Below are positions 19,863-27,005 of a stretch of DNA of 63,636 nucleotides, piece by piece; the first letter of the stretch is position 1; each line of letters begins with the position of its first letter. The notes under the pieces were generated by a model. It ran no database searches. It worked only from the letters and a program-made list of their open reading frames with translations, and was not told where the DNA came from. Origin of the DNA: a virus. Where the stretch lies: IMG/VR virus record IMGVR_UViG_3300027370_000004, positions 1-63,636 of that record. One strand, written 5' to 3'. The translations under genes and the position numbers were made by a program.

Positions 19863-20569
19863 GCGACCACGAGCAGGGGACTGACGGCTGGAAAGATGAA
19901 CGCGCCGGTAACATAACTGCGTCCCGAATCGACGACGTAATGGCAAAAGGCAAGAGCGGGAAGGAATCAGTCACCCGAAAAGCCTACCTCGCGCAGATTG
20001 TTTTCGAGCGGCTTGGGCATAAATCGCTTGAAGATGATAAGGGCAATTACTGGGACATTAAGCGCGGCAAAGATTTAGAGGGTATAGCGCGGGTCGAATA
20101 CGGTTTGCGGAATGACTACATCGTGGACACGGCGGGATTCATCAAGCACCCTCGACTTCCGTGGGCGGGATGCAGTCCAGACGGGCTGATCGGGAAATTG
20201 GGGATGGCTCAATTCAAATGTCCCCGCCGTCACGTCCATCTCGATTGGTACATGCGGGGAGCCGTCCCGGCAGAACATCGCGATCAGATGCTATTTGAAC
20301 TGGCCTGTCATCCCGAGCGCGAGTGGAGCGACTTTGTTTCTTATGTGGACGATCTAGCGGAACTCCCGCAATATCAATTATTTGTAGTTCGGCTCAAGCG
20401 GGACGCAGCGCGGATCGCGGAACTGGAAGCGGGAGCCGCCAAGTTTAATGCCGAAGTTGAGGCGCTTCTAGCCCGCCTAGCGAACAAAGAGAAGAGCTTG
20501 GAGGAATTACTGGGCGAAAGCCTAAAGATGGCCCAGAACGAACAGGAGCAGCCGGAAACCACAGTCTAA
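19859..20569 (+). CDS. YqaJ/lambda-exonuclease-like protein with a Glu-to-Gln change (236 aa)
   Basis: Partner of the annealing protein, ATGA-coupled to it. The fold is recognisable: TDGWKDERAGNITASRIDDV, KRGKDLEGIARVEYGLRNDY, PWAGCSPDGLIGKLGM. The PD-(D/E)xK centre should read Asp108 (SPDG), then Glu-x-Lys, as in the lambda ELKCP. Here positions 118-120 are Gln-Phe-Lys (AQFKCP), codon CAA instead of GAA. The metal-binding Glu is therefore missing, so catalysis may be lost or weakened. The C-terminus is a coiled coil (AGAAKFNAEVEALLARLANK). Confidence 0.88.
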   Translation: MSDHEQGTDGWKDERAGNITASRIDDVMAKGKSGKESVTRKAYLAQIVFERLGHKSLEDDKGNYWDIKRGKDLEGIARVEYGLRNDYIVDTAGFIKHPRLPWAGCSPDGLIGKLGMAQFKCPRRHVHLDWYMRGAVPAEHRDQMLFELACHPEREWSDFVSYVDDLAELPQYQLFVVRLKRDAARIAELEAGAAKFNAEVEALLARLANKEKSLEELLGESLKMAQNEQEQPETTV

Positions 20570-20642
20570 GGAGAGAGCGCAATGGCAAAGTGCTATTTCA
20601 GCCGGGGAACAAACTGAACTTGCGGAAGGTTGAGGAGGAGGC

Positions 20643-20837
20643 ATGACCGGAGCGGTTCTTTACGAAGATTGCCCTATGCGCACCAAGTGGGGCGGTCGAG
20701 TCTGCCGATGCGGGCGTTGTAAACAGTGCGGCCATCGCAAACACACGGCGATCCATGGACCGTTCGACGGCGGGGCTGAGGGATCAAGACCATTCGGGCA
20801 TGAGTTTGTAGAGCGGGGGCCTGAGCATGAAGAATGA
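20643..20837 (+). CDS. Small Cys/His-rich protein (64 aa)
   Basis: Strong GGAGGAGGC before ATG. MTGAVLYEDCPMRTKWGGRV, then CRCGRCKQCGHRKHTAIHGP has four Cys and four His within 20 residues, a likely zinc site. The tail is Gly/Glu-rich. Overlaps the next membrane peptide. Unknown, possibly nucleic-acid binding. A possible 11-codon ORF at 20582 is too short to call. Confidence 0.7.
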   Translation: MTGAVLYEDCPMRTKWGGRVCRCGRCKQCGHRKHTAIHGPFDGGAEGSRPFGHEFVERGPEHEE

Positions 20838-20943
20838 ATGGAAGCTCGGTTTGTGGTGGTCGGGATTTATTTTAGGCTGGCTATTGGGGGTAGTGGCGAT
20901 GGGGGCTTTGTGCTTCCATATAACTTATGGACGCTGGCCATAG
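20827..20943 (+). CDS. Small single-span membrane protein (38 aa)
   Basis: ATG at 20827, GGGGCC upstream only. MKNEWKLGLWWSGFILGWLL continues into GVVAMGALCFHITYGRWP: one membrane helix with a basic cytoplasmic start. It resembles the other tiny membrane peptides scattered in both early operons. Confidence 0.6.
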   Translation: MKNEWKLGLWWSGFILGWLLGVVAMGALCFHITYGRWP

Positions 20944-21019
20944 GGCAGGGCTAACTTTCATCAGACAAGAGTGTGCCGCCCACTCACTCTGGAATACGGA
21001 AACAGGAAAGGAAGCACGA

Positions 21020-21664
21020 ATGGCGAAGCATGAATTGCAGCCGACCATTGAATCGACTTTACGCTGGCCTGATGGCTGGCCGCGAACGCTTATCGAGCAT
21101 CGCGCCTCTCGCACGGCGTGGAAGAAGCCTGTTATGGACTATCAGAAGGCGATCACACGTGAACTGGTAGCGATGAAGGTCACTGCTGCGAGCATTACAT
21201 TCAATCCGGGCAGTTCGCGCGATCCGGGCGTTGCCGTCTGGTATTCCTTGGAATCGGCTGAGGATGTGTCTTGGCAGATTGGCTTGCAAATCGACAATCC
21301 CGCTCCGACACTCAGCGAGATTGATTCGGCCTTTAAGCGATTGGCCCTGAAATGCCACCCGGACACGCATCCGAACGATCTTAGCGCCCTTGAGATGTTT
21401 AAGAAGCTTACGATCTTCCGAGAATCGGCCCGCTCTTACATTCTCGGAACCGCCGCTCCGAAGTTGGAAAACTGCATTCCGATGGATCAGTTTGTAGATG
21501 TGAAACAGAACTTGGCAGGAGTCCGCTTGTTTATTTCTTACCTGCGAGGGATGGAGCGTCTGGGCGGTCCGGCTGTCGTCAAACGAATTATGGAACGTAC
21601 ATTCCGCACCGCGTTAACCGCTGGTGCATCTACGGAGGAAACTAATGTCACTACCGCAGCTTAA
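21020..21664 (+). CDS. J-domain protein (214 aa)
   Basis: Starts MAKHELQPTIESTLRWPDGW after AAAGGAAG. Residues 12-45 (WPRTLIEHRASRTAWKKPVM) resemble the start of other phage proteins of this type. Residues 95-142 form a J domain: PTLSEIDSAFKRLALKCHPD, then DLSALEMFKKLTIFRESARS. The catalytic His-Pro-Asp is at 113-115. J domains stimulate DnaK ATPase, so this phage may recruit host Hsp70 for replication-complex or virion assembly. It lies next to recombination genes, suggesting the former. The remainder is helical. Confidence 0.8.
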   Translation: MAKHELQPTIESTLRWPDGWPRTLIEHRASRTAWKKPVMDYQKAITRELVAMKVTAASITFNPGSSRDPGVAVWYSLESAEDVSWQIGLQIDNPAPTLSEIDSAFKRLALKCHPDTHPNDLSALEMFKKLTIFRESARSYILGTAAPKLENCIPMDQFVDVKQNLAGVRLFISYLRGMERLGGPAVVKRIMERTFRTALTAGASTEETNVTTAA

Positions 21665-22058
21665 CGGCGTCGTGGAGCCGGAATACGTGGAACCCGGCTC
21701 CGATCTAGGCAACGAAGTCGAGATGCTCCGCGCGCAGGTGACTGAGATGCAAGAGGATTTAAATATGCTCAAGAACATTCTGATGCGGCAGTACGGCGCA
21801 TTTAAGGCGTCCTTCGGCGATCAGGTCATTATGACTACGGACTCAGCAGACAAGTGGACGGCGATCAAGGCCAGACTCGCTCCGCGTCTCCGTGAAGCCG
21901 TGGAAATGTTGCAGTTACAGGGCAGCATGAAGCGCACGCAAATCGCCTCCGCGCTAAGGATGGATTATTCTAACTGCACGAAGAATGTTATCGGCGTGCT
22001 TAAGGCCCAAGGCTGGATCATCGAGAACAACGGTAGTCTCTCGCTCAAGCAACTATGA
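21645..22058 (+). CDS. Coiled-coil plus winged-helix-like protein (137 aa)
   Basis: The start MSLPQLNGVVEPEYVEPGSD at 21645 after GGAGGAAAC. Residues 22-50 are a coiled coil (NEVEMLRAQVTEMQEDLNML). Residues 88-137 look like a winged helix: EAVEMLQLQGSMKRTQIASA, LRMDYSNCTKNVIGVLKAQG-WIIENNGSLSL, with a MarR-like helix then wing. Likely a DNA-binding regulator near the end of the rightward operon, perhaps controlling late genes. Target unknown. Confidence 0.75.
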   Translation: MSLPQLNGVVEPEYVEPGSDLGNEVEMLRAQVTEMQEDLNMLKNILMRQYGAFKASFGDQVIMTTDSADKWTAIKARLAPRLREAVEMLQLQGSMKRTQIASALRMDYSNCTKNVIGVLKAQGWIIENNGSLSLKQL

Positions 22059-22261
22059 TCTGCTCCAAATGCTCTCGCGACAAGCATCCGCAACTGTTCG
22101 CGGAATCACAAAGGAAACTCAGATCAGAAGGACTTTACGGCCTTTGTATGGCGTGTAAGAAACTGGAACGAGAGAGGATTGACCGCTACAATCTACGCTC
22201 TGGGAATATACCGAGAGGGAAAGACTGGAGACATGCGCTCATTTTCAGAAACTCGAACTAA
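22055..22261 (+). CDS. Small zinc-binding protein (68 aa)
   Basis: ATGA-coupled to the previous gene. MICSKCSRDKHPQLFAESQR with CMACKK 25 residues later gives two CxxC pairs, a zinc knuckle like those at the front of HNH proteins. No HNH residues follow; the tail is basic (RERIDRYNLRSGNIPRGKDW). Last rightward gene; it converges with the lipoprotein gene 6 bases later, with no terminator between. Confidence 0.75.
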   Translation: MICSKCSRDKHPQLFAESQRKLRSEGLYGLCMACKKLERERIDRYNLRSGNIPRGKDWRHALIFRNSN

Positions 22262-22267
22262 TCCGCC

Positions 22268-22465
22268 TCACTGACTACACACTTCTCCAAACCCAGATTG
22301 CTCACAGGCAGGAAAACTCAGAACAGGGCAGCGGTCTTGCCCGTTCCTTGGCGGATACTTCGCTTCACATTTAGCCAGTTGCCGATCATTGAAGGCGTGG
22401 ACCCGGCGCTGTACCGCACATCCCGATAACAGCGCCAGACACAAGATGAGAGTCACATGGCGCAT
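22268..22465 (-). CDS. Small lipoprotein (65 aa)
   Basis: MRHVTLILCLALLSGCAVQR is a short signal peptide with the lipobox LLSG-C; Cys16 would be acylated. The mature part has three more Cys and is basic. It starts one base after the stop of a larger lipoprotein gene. In a lysis region a lipoprotein of this size could be an Rz1-like outer-membrane spanin, but it lacks the Pro-rich stretch typical of Rz1. Function tentative. Confidence 0.75.
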   Translation of the reverse strand: MRHVTLILCLALLSGCAVQRRVHAFNDRQLAKCEAKYPPRNGQDRCPVLSFPACEQSGFGEVCSQ

Positions 22466-22466
22466 C

Positions 22467-23060
22467 CTACTTCACCTGAAACTTCGGATTCACTGTGGCG
22501 ATCTTGGCATTTAGTTCTTTCTTGAACTGCTTCGCCGATTTCAGTTTGTTGAGGCGCTTCATTACTTCCTCATGTTCTGTTACTGCATCGGCGGGCACGG
22601 GCGTCAGCGATCCTTTGATGACAGGAATTAAATTGAGCAAGGCTTCCAATTCCTGCGCCCAATCAGCAAACAGGCCCGTAATCGTACTCTGGGTTTTCGG
22701 GTCTTTCACGTTCAAGGTAGGAAGTAAAGGCTGCAATTCGTCGAGCACCGCGGTAATCGCGCTGTCGATCTGGCCTAAGATTCCCGGTTGCGCTGTTGCC
22801 TCTGCCTTGTTGTAGTCCTGCACTAACTGGCCGACGATATTCAGTGAAGTGGTCGCTTTTGTGCTCCATGCTGTGAAGGCTGCGAGAACTGCTGGACCTA
22901 CGCCCAAGGTGCCGAGCAAACCGAGCAAAGCAGCGGCGGCGGGAATCAATGTTTGCAGAATGGAGCTTGCTTCGCCGATCCAATTGGCGGTGCACCCGAG
23001 GGCGAAGACAAGCAGATTGACTAGGATTACGAGAAGGCAGAGTCGCTGAAATGTTCGCAT
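22467..23060 (-). CDS. Lipoprotein with hydrophobic segment (197 aa)
   Basis: AAGGAG precedes MRTFQRLCLLVILVNLLVFA-LGC, a signal peptide with lipobox ALG-C. A hydrophobic stretch follows at 33-65 (SILQTLIPAAAALLGLLGTL, VGPAVLAAFTAW), then a helical soluble domain (TTSLNIVGQLVQDYNKAEAT, FADWAQELEALLNLIPVIKG) and a basic tail. The leader holds a perfect 11-bp hairpin just upstream of the ribosome site. Pairing with a second lipoprotein near the endolysin suggests envelope action at lysis; unproven. Confidence 0.78.
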   Translation of the reverse strand: MRTFQRLCLLVILVNLLVFALGCTANWIGEASSILQTLIPAAAALLGLLGTLGVGPAVLAAFTAWSTKATTSLNIVGQLVQDYNKAEATAQPGILGQIDSAITAVLDELQPLLPTLNVKDPKTQSTITGLFADWAQELEALLNLIPVIKGSLTPVPADAVTEHEEVMKRLNKLKSAKQFKKELNAKIATVNPKFQVK

Positions 23061-23078
23061 AAGCTCTCCTTGAATTGT

Positions 23079-23111
23079 CCGCGAAGAGTGCTGTCGTTTA
23101 ACTCTTCGCGG
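23079..23111 (-). other. Perfect 11-bp hairpin in the lipoprotein leader
   Basis: CCGCGAAGAGT (23079-23089) is exactly complementary to ACTCTTCGCGG (23101-23111) with an 11-nt loop. In the leftward mRNA it stands 12 nt before AAGGAG of the lipoprotein gene, with no T run, so it is a leader structure rather than a terminator. Confidence 0.6.
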
Positions 23112-23349
23112 GGTCGTGCTGCATTATGCGCTCGGCCACCTAGAGAGAGCCATCTGAGGCTGGAATTCCCGTTTCGCCGGTCCTCTGCGACAGCCCAGTA
23201 GCAGGATCACGTGTCGGCCCCCTTTACCCTCAGCCGCCTCGGGGACGAAAATGTCCGGTGATACTCTCTTTCGGTACAACGGCCTTGCTGTTTGTGGAAG
23301 ATCGTCACGACATTCCGTCGTAAAAGTCTATGAATTTATAAAACCTTCA

Positions 23350-23399
23350 CCGGAGCCGCCCGTTGCGGGACGGGAAGTAGCGGCTCCGGCTTGCTTTTT
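23350..23399 (+). terminator. Strong intrinsic terminator, probably bidirectional
   Basis: CCGGAGCCGC (23350-23359) pairs with GCGGCTCCGG (23380-23389), and the loop itself can fold (CCCGT/ACGGG). On the plus strand CTTGCTTTTT follows; on the minus strand GTGAAGGTTTT follows. It would end the rightward early transcript after it has run antisense through the lipoprotein genes, and also limit leftward readthrough from the endolysin cluster. Confidence 0.8.
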
Positions 23400-23445
23400 C
23401 CCAAACAACTGTTGCCGACCTTTATAGGCGCAAGAGAGAGGAAAG

Positions 23446-23838
23446 TCAACTCTTATAGAATATCTGCCGCCCAATCTGCACCGTCTTGGTCATACTTTCT
23501 GCCCAAGCTGGAGGCTCTATTGTCGTGGCATAGTAACTCGTAGCGCCCTGCGTGAGGTCGTCATCCGTGCCTGCTGCAACCGCCTCGACAATCTGCCACG
23601 CATCCGCAAACTGTGGGTCTGGCACGACCGGGACATTTGTCAACTGTGGATCGTTCCAATAGGTCATGGAAGAAAACTGTAGTCTGGCGTAGACGATCTG
23701 CGCCCATGACTTCTTTTGCGCGATGGCCCGGTTATTAATCACGTGAGCGACTGCCCGCATTCCGTCATGACCTTCGCCTCGGCCTTCTCTCCAAATACAG
23801 AGCGCGGCGCACGATTTGTCGAAATCTTCCCAACTCAT
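23446..23838 (-). CDS. SleB-type cell-wall hydrolase, endolysin (130 aa)
   Basis: Degrades peptidoglycan at lysis. MSWEDFDKSCAALCIWREGR has the WREGRGEG active-site patch with Glu18. Then GMRAVAHVINNRAIAQKKSW, ARLQFSSMTYWNDPQL, LTQGATSYYATTIEPPAWAE and a short conserved end (TVQIGRQIFYK). This is the whole Hydrolase_2 (SleB/CwlJ) domain without a wall-binding module or signal peptide, so a holin would be needed for release. ATGA overlap with the upstream glycosidase-like gene. Confidence 0.92.
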   Translation of the reverse strand: MSWEDFDKSCAALCIWREGRGEGHDGMRAVAHVINNRAIAQKKSWAQIVYARLQFSSMTYWNDPQLTNVPVVPDPQFADAWQIVEAVAAGTDDDLTQGATSYYATTIEPPAWAESMTKTVQIGRQIFYKS

Positions 23839-24728
23839 AGCGTTGCCCAGTTCACTCCGGCAGCCTCAGCCACCTTCGGCTCTATGGCGGTGCATTCATC
23901 TACGTCGTCCCACGTGACCAAGGCCACAATAGGCACATTCGGAGGAATCGTCGCTATTTGCTGCTGAGCGAACTCGCCCTCATAGCTGTAGAGGATTCGG
24001 GCAGGCCCTCCCCACACGCTTTGAGTCCAATCTCGCTTCCCGCCCGCCGCGAGGAACGCTGTCATGCTCTGCACATTCGCTGGGAGGGGCATTCCTGCGT
24101 CATTAAAGCCCATACAGAAGCTCGCAACCTTCATGGCAGGGTTGGAGTGCTGGGATTTCAAATTCGCCACGCTAGCGGCATTGCAGGCGGGATTATCTGG
24201 GGTAAGATTCGGCGGGATGCTGATCCAGCTAAAGCCGGCGCCTTGGGCGAGAAAGTCGTACTGCGGAAACTGTTTGGCCAGTGTGCCGAGATTCGCGCCT
24301 GTATTGAAATCGAGGATAAATTTCTCTGGCACGTAGCTCGAAGCGTTCAGGATTGCGGAAGACGCGCTCAAGGAGTCGATGACGTTCTGCGTCGAGGGTG
24401 CGGTCACTACTCCGTTGGGCGGCCCAAGTTTAGCGCACCACGGGTCCAGAAGCAGGGCGTGCTGCATTCCGACTTCGGCACACATCTTCGCCATGAGAAT
24501 GGTGTCGCTATTCGACTCTGGCGCATAAATTCCCTGCCACGTACTGATTACAACGTCGATACCGACGGACTGCATTAGGGCAAGCTTCGTGGCGACAACT
24601 TTGGGATCGAGCGGATTGTAAGGTACGGCCCGATGAACGTGCCCGTCTCCGAGGTAACTCACGTGGTGTGCCGCGAGTCTGCCATTCCATCCCGGAAGCG
24701 AGTTTTGGAGCATTTCTTTGTAATTCAC
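23835..24728 (-). CDS. GH99/GH71-like TIM-barrel glycosidase-type protein (297 aa)
   Basis: GTG start overlapping the previous stop. Barrel features: GWNGRLAAHHVSYLGDGHVH, TKLALMQSVGIDVVISTWQG, LMAKMCAEVGMQHALLLDPW, YVPEKFILDF and the closing VPIVALVTWDDVDECTAIEP. This matches the pattern of endo-mannosidase-like and related families, where a fly-by strand carries W and acidic residues. No signal peptide. In the lysis cluster it may cut capsular or envelope polysaccharide, or help the endolysin. The family call is from overall pattern, not a single catalytic motif. Confidence 0.7.
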   Translation of the reverse strand: MNYKEMLQNSLPGWNGRLAAHHVSYLGDGHVHRAVPYNPLDPKVVATKLALMQSVGIDVVISTWQGIYAPESNSDTILMAKMCAEVGMQHALLLDPWCAKLGPPNGVVTAPSTQNVIDSLSASSAILNASSYVPEKFILDFNTGANLGTLAKQFPQYDFLAQGAGFSWISIPPNLTPDNPACNAASVANLKSQHSNPAMKVASFCMGFNDAGMPLPANVQSMTAFLAAGGKRDWTQSVWGGPARILYSYEGEFAQQQIATIPPNVPIVALVTWDDVDECTAIEPKVAEAAGVNWATL

Positions 24729-24886
24729 ATCAGCCCCTTTTCCAGATTATCTAGCTCCGCCAGCAGTCGCTTGATCTCCGCATCAATCACGTGAATCAGC
24801 GACGGATTTGTAGGTTTGGCGTTCTCTTTCTTCTCGATGGTTCTGAGAATAATGCGGCGCTTCTCGGCTCTCTCCGCTTCGTTCAT
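24725..24886 (-). CDS. Small coiled-coil protein (53 aa)
   Basis: ATG at 24886 overlaps the upstream stop. MNEAERAEKRRIILRTIEKK and IDAEIKRLLAELDNLEKGLM are charged helices joined by a Pro turn. No membrane segment. Encoded between two lysis-region proteins; might be a partner for the membrane protein upstream. Confidence 0.68.
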   Translation of the reverse strand: MNEAERAEKRRIILRTIEKKENAKPTNPSLIHVIDAEIKRLLAELDNLEKGLM

Positions 24887-25251
24887 TTCAAAAATCTCAT
24901 CAGGATCGTGATAGCAGTGAAGATGAAGCCTACCACGACAATCAGTGTGCGGTTAGAGCCTACGGACTCGCTGATCGACTTCGTTACTGCCTCCCGCCAC
25001 TTCGCGTTATCGTTGGTGAACTGTTCAAATAACTGCCTTGGGAGCAGCTCTTGCTTGTCGGCTGTTGCCTGAACGTGAGCGTGGTTTAACTCATCTAATC
25101 GCCGCAGAATTTCCAAATGATTCAACCTGACCGCCATTGCTTCCAGATCGGCGCGCAGCGTAGTCTTCTCCCCCAAATGGCCGATCTCCCGGTCGATAAA
25201 CTGGACGACCGGGAGGGTGACGTATATCTCGGTTGGCGGAGTAGCGCTCAA
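24883..25251 (-). CDS. Tail-anchored membrane protein (122 aa)
   Basis: Start codon TTG at 25251 with GGTAGG upstream. MSATPPTEIYVTLPVVQFID, then coiled coil (LRADLEAMAVRLNHLEILRR, LNHAHVQATADKQELLPRQL) and a C-terminal membrane helix (TLIVVVGFIFTAITILMRFL). The cytoplasmic coiled-coil plus C-terminal anchor fits a phage lysis accessory or antiholin-like protein. Specific function unknown. Confidence 0.72.
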   Translation of the reverse strand: MSATPPTEIYVTLPVVQFIDREIGHLGEKTTLRADLEAMAVRLNHLEILRRLDELNHAHVQATADKQELLPRQLFEQFTNDNAKWREAVTKSISESVGSNRTLIVVVGFIFTAITILMRFLK

Positions 25252-25263
25252 TCGAACCTACCG

Positions 25264-25437
25264 TTAACTGTAGTAGCCGCCGAACAAGAAGGTGCCATCG
25301 CTACAAACGGCAGCGAAAGCGCCATTGATGGGAAAATTGTTATTCAACCAGTTGAGCACCCAATTGCTCGTCTGAGCATTCGGGTCCGAAGTGGTGGACA
25401 TTTGCGTTTTGCTCCACTTGTCTGGGGGTCCACTCAT
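25264..25437 (-). CDS. Small unknown protein (57 aa)
   Basis: ATG at 25437 overlaps the upstream TGA. MSGPPDKWSKTQMSTTSDPN, AQTSNWVLNWLNNNFPINGA, FAAVCSDGTFLFGGYYS. Soluble, Asn/Ser-rich, aromatic C-terminus, resembling a small tail or lysis-region adaptor. No family recognised. Confidence 0.65.
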   Translation of the reverse strand: MSGPPDKWSKTQMSTTSDPNAQTSNWVLNWLNNNFPINGAFAAVCSDGTFLFGGYYS

Positions 25438-25742
25438 GGCGTAATCCTCCGCACATCGTCATTTCCATCTACTGCCCACCAAAATCCGAGATCGGCGCGG
25501 CGGATGCTCTTGCAAGCGCCCTGCTCTTCCCATTTCGCGTGATCTGCAACATAGCCAACCCAAATCACGCTATTATTCGGAAAATCGTCGCAGCCCCGGT
25601 AGCGGAACTTGCCTTCTTCATCGTCGGTCATCATCCATTCGTTCGGGCCGATCTGCCGGAGAACCTTGATATTGTGCTCTGTCACCGTCTCGTAATGATG
25701 CCCCGTGAACGCATAGACCATCAAGCCAGAGCAGAGGGCCAC
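25434..25742 (-). CDS. Membrane-anchored protein, start uncertain (about 102 aa)
   Basis: The frame is open well upstream but there overlaps another gene. A GTG at 25742 is the first standard start after that gene's stop; the natural start may be an ATT at 25769 (IARYAPILFVALCSGLMVYA), because AAGGA precedes it and it would complete the membrane helix. The soluble part follows: HHYETVTEHNIKVLRQIGPN, TDDEEGKFRYRGCDDFPNNS, VGYVADHAKWEEQGACKSIR. Two Cys could pair in the periplasm. Unknown function. Confidence 0.6.
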   Translation of the reverse strand: MALCSGLMVYAFTGHHYETVTEHNIKVLRQIGPNEWMMTDDEEGKFRYRGCDDFPNNSVIWVGYVADHAKWEEQGACKSIRRADLGFWWAVDGNDDVRRITP

Positions 25743-25773
25743 AAATAAGATTGGCGCGTATCGCGCAATCCCA

Positions 25774-26139
25774 TCATTTTTCCTTATTCCATTGCGGGCA
25801 TGGAAGATTGCTCCTACCGAGAAAGTTGCTAAAGACCTCGCGTATCTGCGATATGTCGCGGCCCAGGGATTCGCACTTGTCATGGAGATCGCGCTCGGCT
25901 TTTTCTCTTCGATCGGTCTCTTCAGCAAGACGGAGACCGAGTTGAGCAATGCTTGTCTGTACTCCTGTCTTTTCTTTCTCCTCCGCATGGTCATCCTTAT
26001 CCCAGCGGCGCTTAAAACGCTCAACCAGATAATTAGTAGCAACACCAGCCACAACAGCAAGAAATATGCTGGATGCGGCGAATACCCACCACGGGTTGAC
26101 CACGCCGTCAACGAGTATTGCAGAAAGCATAGCATCCAT
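25774..26139 (-). CDS. N-anchored coiled-coil protein, possible spanin-like (121 aa)
   Basis: GGAGCGCG before ATG. MDAMLSAILVDGVVNPWWVF-AASSIFLAVVAG is an N-terminal membrane helix, then a long charged coiled coil (RFKRRWDKDDHAEEKEKTGV, RLAEETDRREKAERDLHDKC, ESLGRDISQIREVFSNF). This topology is that of i-spanins (Rz), although the partner lipoproteins are 3 kb downstream. The role is inferred from topology and the lysis context. Confidence 0.68.
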   Translation of the reverse strand: MDAMLSAILVDGVVNPWWVFAASSIFLAVVAGVATNYLVERFKRRWDKDDHAEEKEKTGVQTSIAQLGLRLAEETDRREKAERDLHDKCESLGRDISQIREVFSNFLGRSNLPCPQWNKEK

Positions 26140-26170
26140 CGCGCTCCGCTGTTCTCCCGCCCCCGAGAGA

Positions 26171-26467
26171 TTACTTCTGCGAATTCACTGCTGCCGTAGC
26201 CGCTACCGCCTGCGCCTGAGTCTTGGTTGCGCCCGTACCCTGTACTGAGGCAATCGCCACATTGTTTCGCAGCCAGCCCTTCACCGATCCCCAAATAAAT
26301 CCGCCCACAAATAGGCCGGCGGCAATCAAAGATGCCTTATTTGTCGGCAATCCGCCCCCGTAGGAAGTCAAGCCGCTGGATGCTCCAACTTCAAGTGCGA
26401 CGACAAAACTATGGAATTTGCCGTTCGCGGAATAGAGGGTAACGAGCTTCTGAACGAATGAATTCAT
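26171..26467 (-). CDS. Holin-like small membrane protein (98 aa)
   Basis: AAAGGAG before MNSFVQKLVTLYSANGKFHS. One clear hydrophobic helix (KASLIAAGLFVGGFIWGSVK) with a weaker one before it (FVVALEVGASSGLTSYGGGL), then an Ala/Thr/Gln-rich tail. Position in the lysis cluster upstream of the endolysin makes holin the best guess, but the sequence is not diagnostic. Confidence 0.55.
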   Translation of the reverse strand: MNSFVQKLVTLYSANGKFHSFVVALEVGASSGLTSYGGGLPTNKASLIAAGLFVGGFIWGSVKGWLRNNVAIASVQGTGATKTQAQAVAATAAVNSQK

Positions 26468-26483
26468 GGTTCTCCTTTGCGCC

Positions 26484-27005
26484 TTACTTTACTGGAATCT
26501 GCACATTATTTGCACGGACAAAGTTCGTTCCCGGAGGCACTAAAATCGCAACCTTATTCTCCTGCGGGGTTAGCTTAAATTCCAGCATTTGCGCCACAAT
26601 CGAAGAGTCTGTCACCGTGATGCTCAAACAGGTTCCCGTGCCGCTGCAAGGATCAGTCGCCGATGCCGCAAGCGTTAAGGTGTTAGTCAACCCGGTAGAG
26701 TTGCCGAGCGTTACGCCAGCGGGAAGTTTAACCGCACTCCACGTGTATGGCGCTGTCCCTCCGCTAACTGCCAACGTGACAGTCACAGCGGTATTCGGCA
26801 CGGCCTGAATGTTGCACAAGGCAAGGATTTGCGCGGGCGTGCAGACAATATTTCCTCCTGCGGTCGCATTTGCCCAAACAAGCTGCTGCACAAAGGTGAA
26901 GGTAAAATTCCCCGTGGTTGTCTGGCCTTGACCTTGGGCGGCAGCGAAAGCCGGCAACGCAAGAAATACCGATAACAGGGCGAGAGAGAAGAGTCTTAGT
27001 TTCAT
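26484..27005 (-). CDS. Secreted Ig-like protein at the end of the tail block (173 aa)
   Basis: GGAG 9 nt before MKLRLFSLALLSVFLALPAF-AAA, a textbook Sec signal peptide cleaved before QGQGQ. The mature protein contains TGNFTFTFVQQLVWANATAG and an He_PIG-type Ig domain (VTVTLAVSGGTAPYTWSAVK, LPAGVTLGNSTGLTNTLTLA, CLSITVTDSS). The frame is also open upstream to 27212. Like the neighbouring tail genes it combines a signal peptide with beta-rich surface modules. Possible adhesin or tail accessory. Confidence 0.75.
   Translation of the reverse strand: MKLRLFSLALLSVFLALPAFAAAQGQGQTTTGNFTFTFVQQLVWANATAGGNIVCTPAQILALCNIQAVPNTAVTVTLAVSGGTAPYTWSAVKLPAGVTLGNSTGLTNTLTLAASATDPCSGTGTCLSITVTDSSIVAQMLEFKLTPQENKVAILVPPGTNFVRANNVQIPVK

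Larger units (their letters stand above)
23061..23445. other. 385-bp gene-free region with structured elements
   Basis: No credible gene on either strand. It holds the hairpin at 23079-23111, a GC-rich middle with several short inverted repeats (for example CGACA at 23244-23252 region against TGTCG), an AT-rich patch at 23325-23345 that could be a minus-strand -10, and the terminator at 23350-23399. It separates the endolysin cluster from the lipoproteins. A small RNA or promoter for the lipoprotein genes is possible. Confidence 0.5.

Noticed and set aside
22268-22465. Calling the small lipoprotein a definite Rz1 spanin
   Set aside because: Lipobox fits, but there is no Pro-rich region and the candidate i-spanin is 3 kb away.
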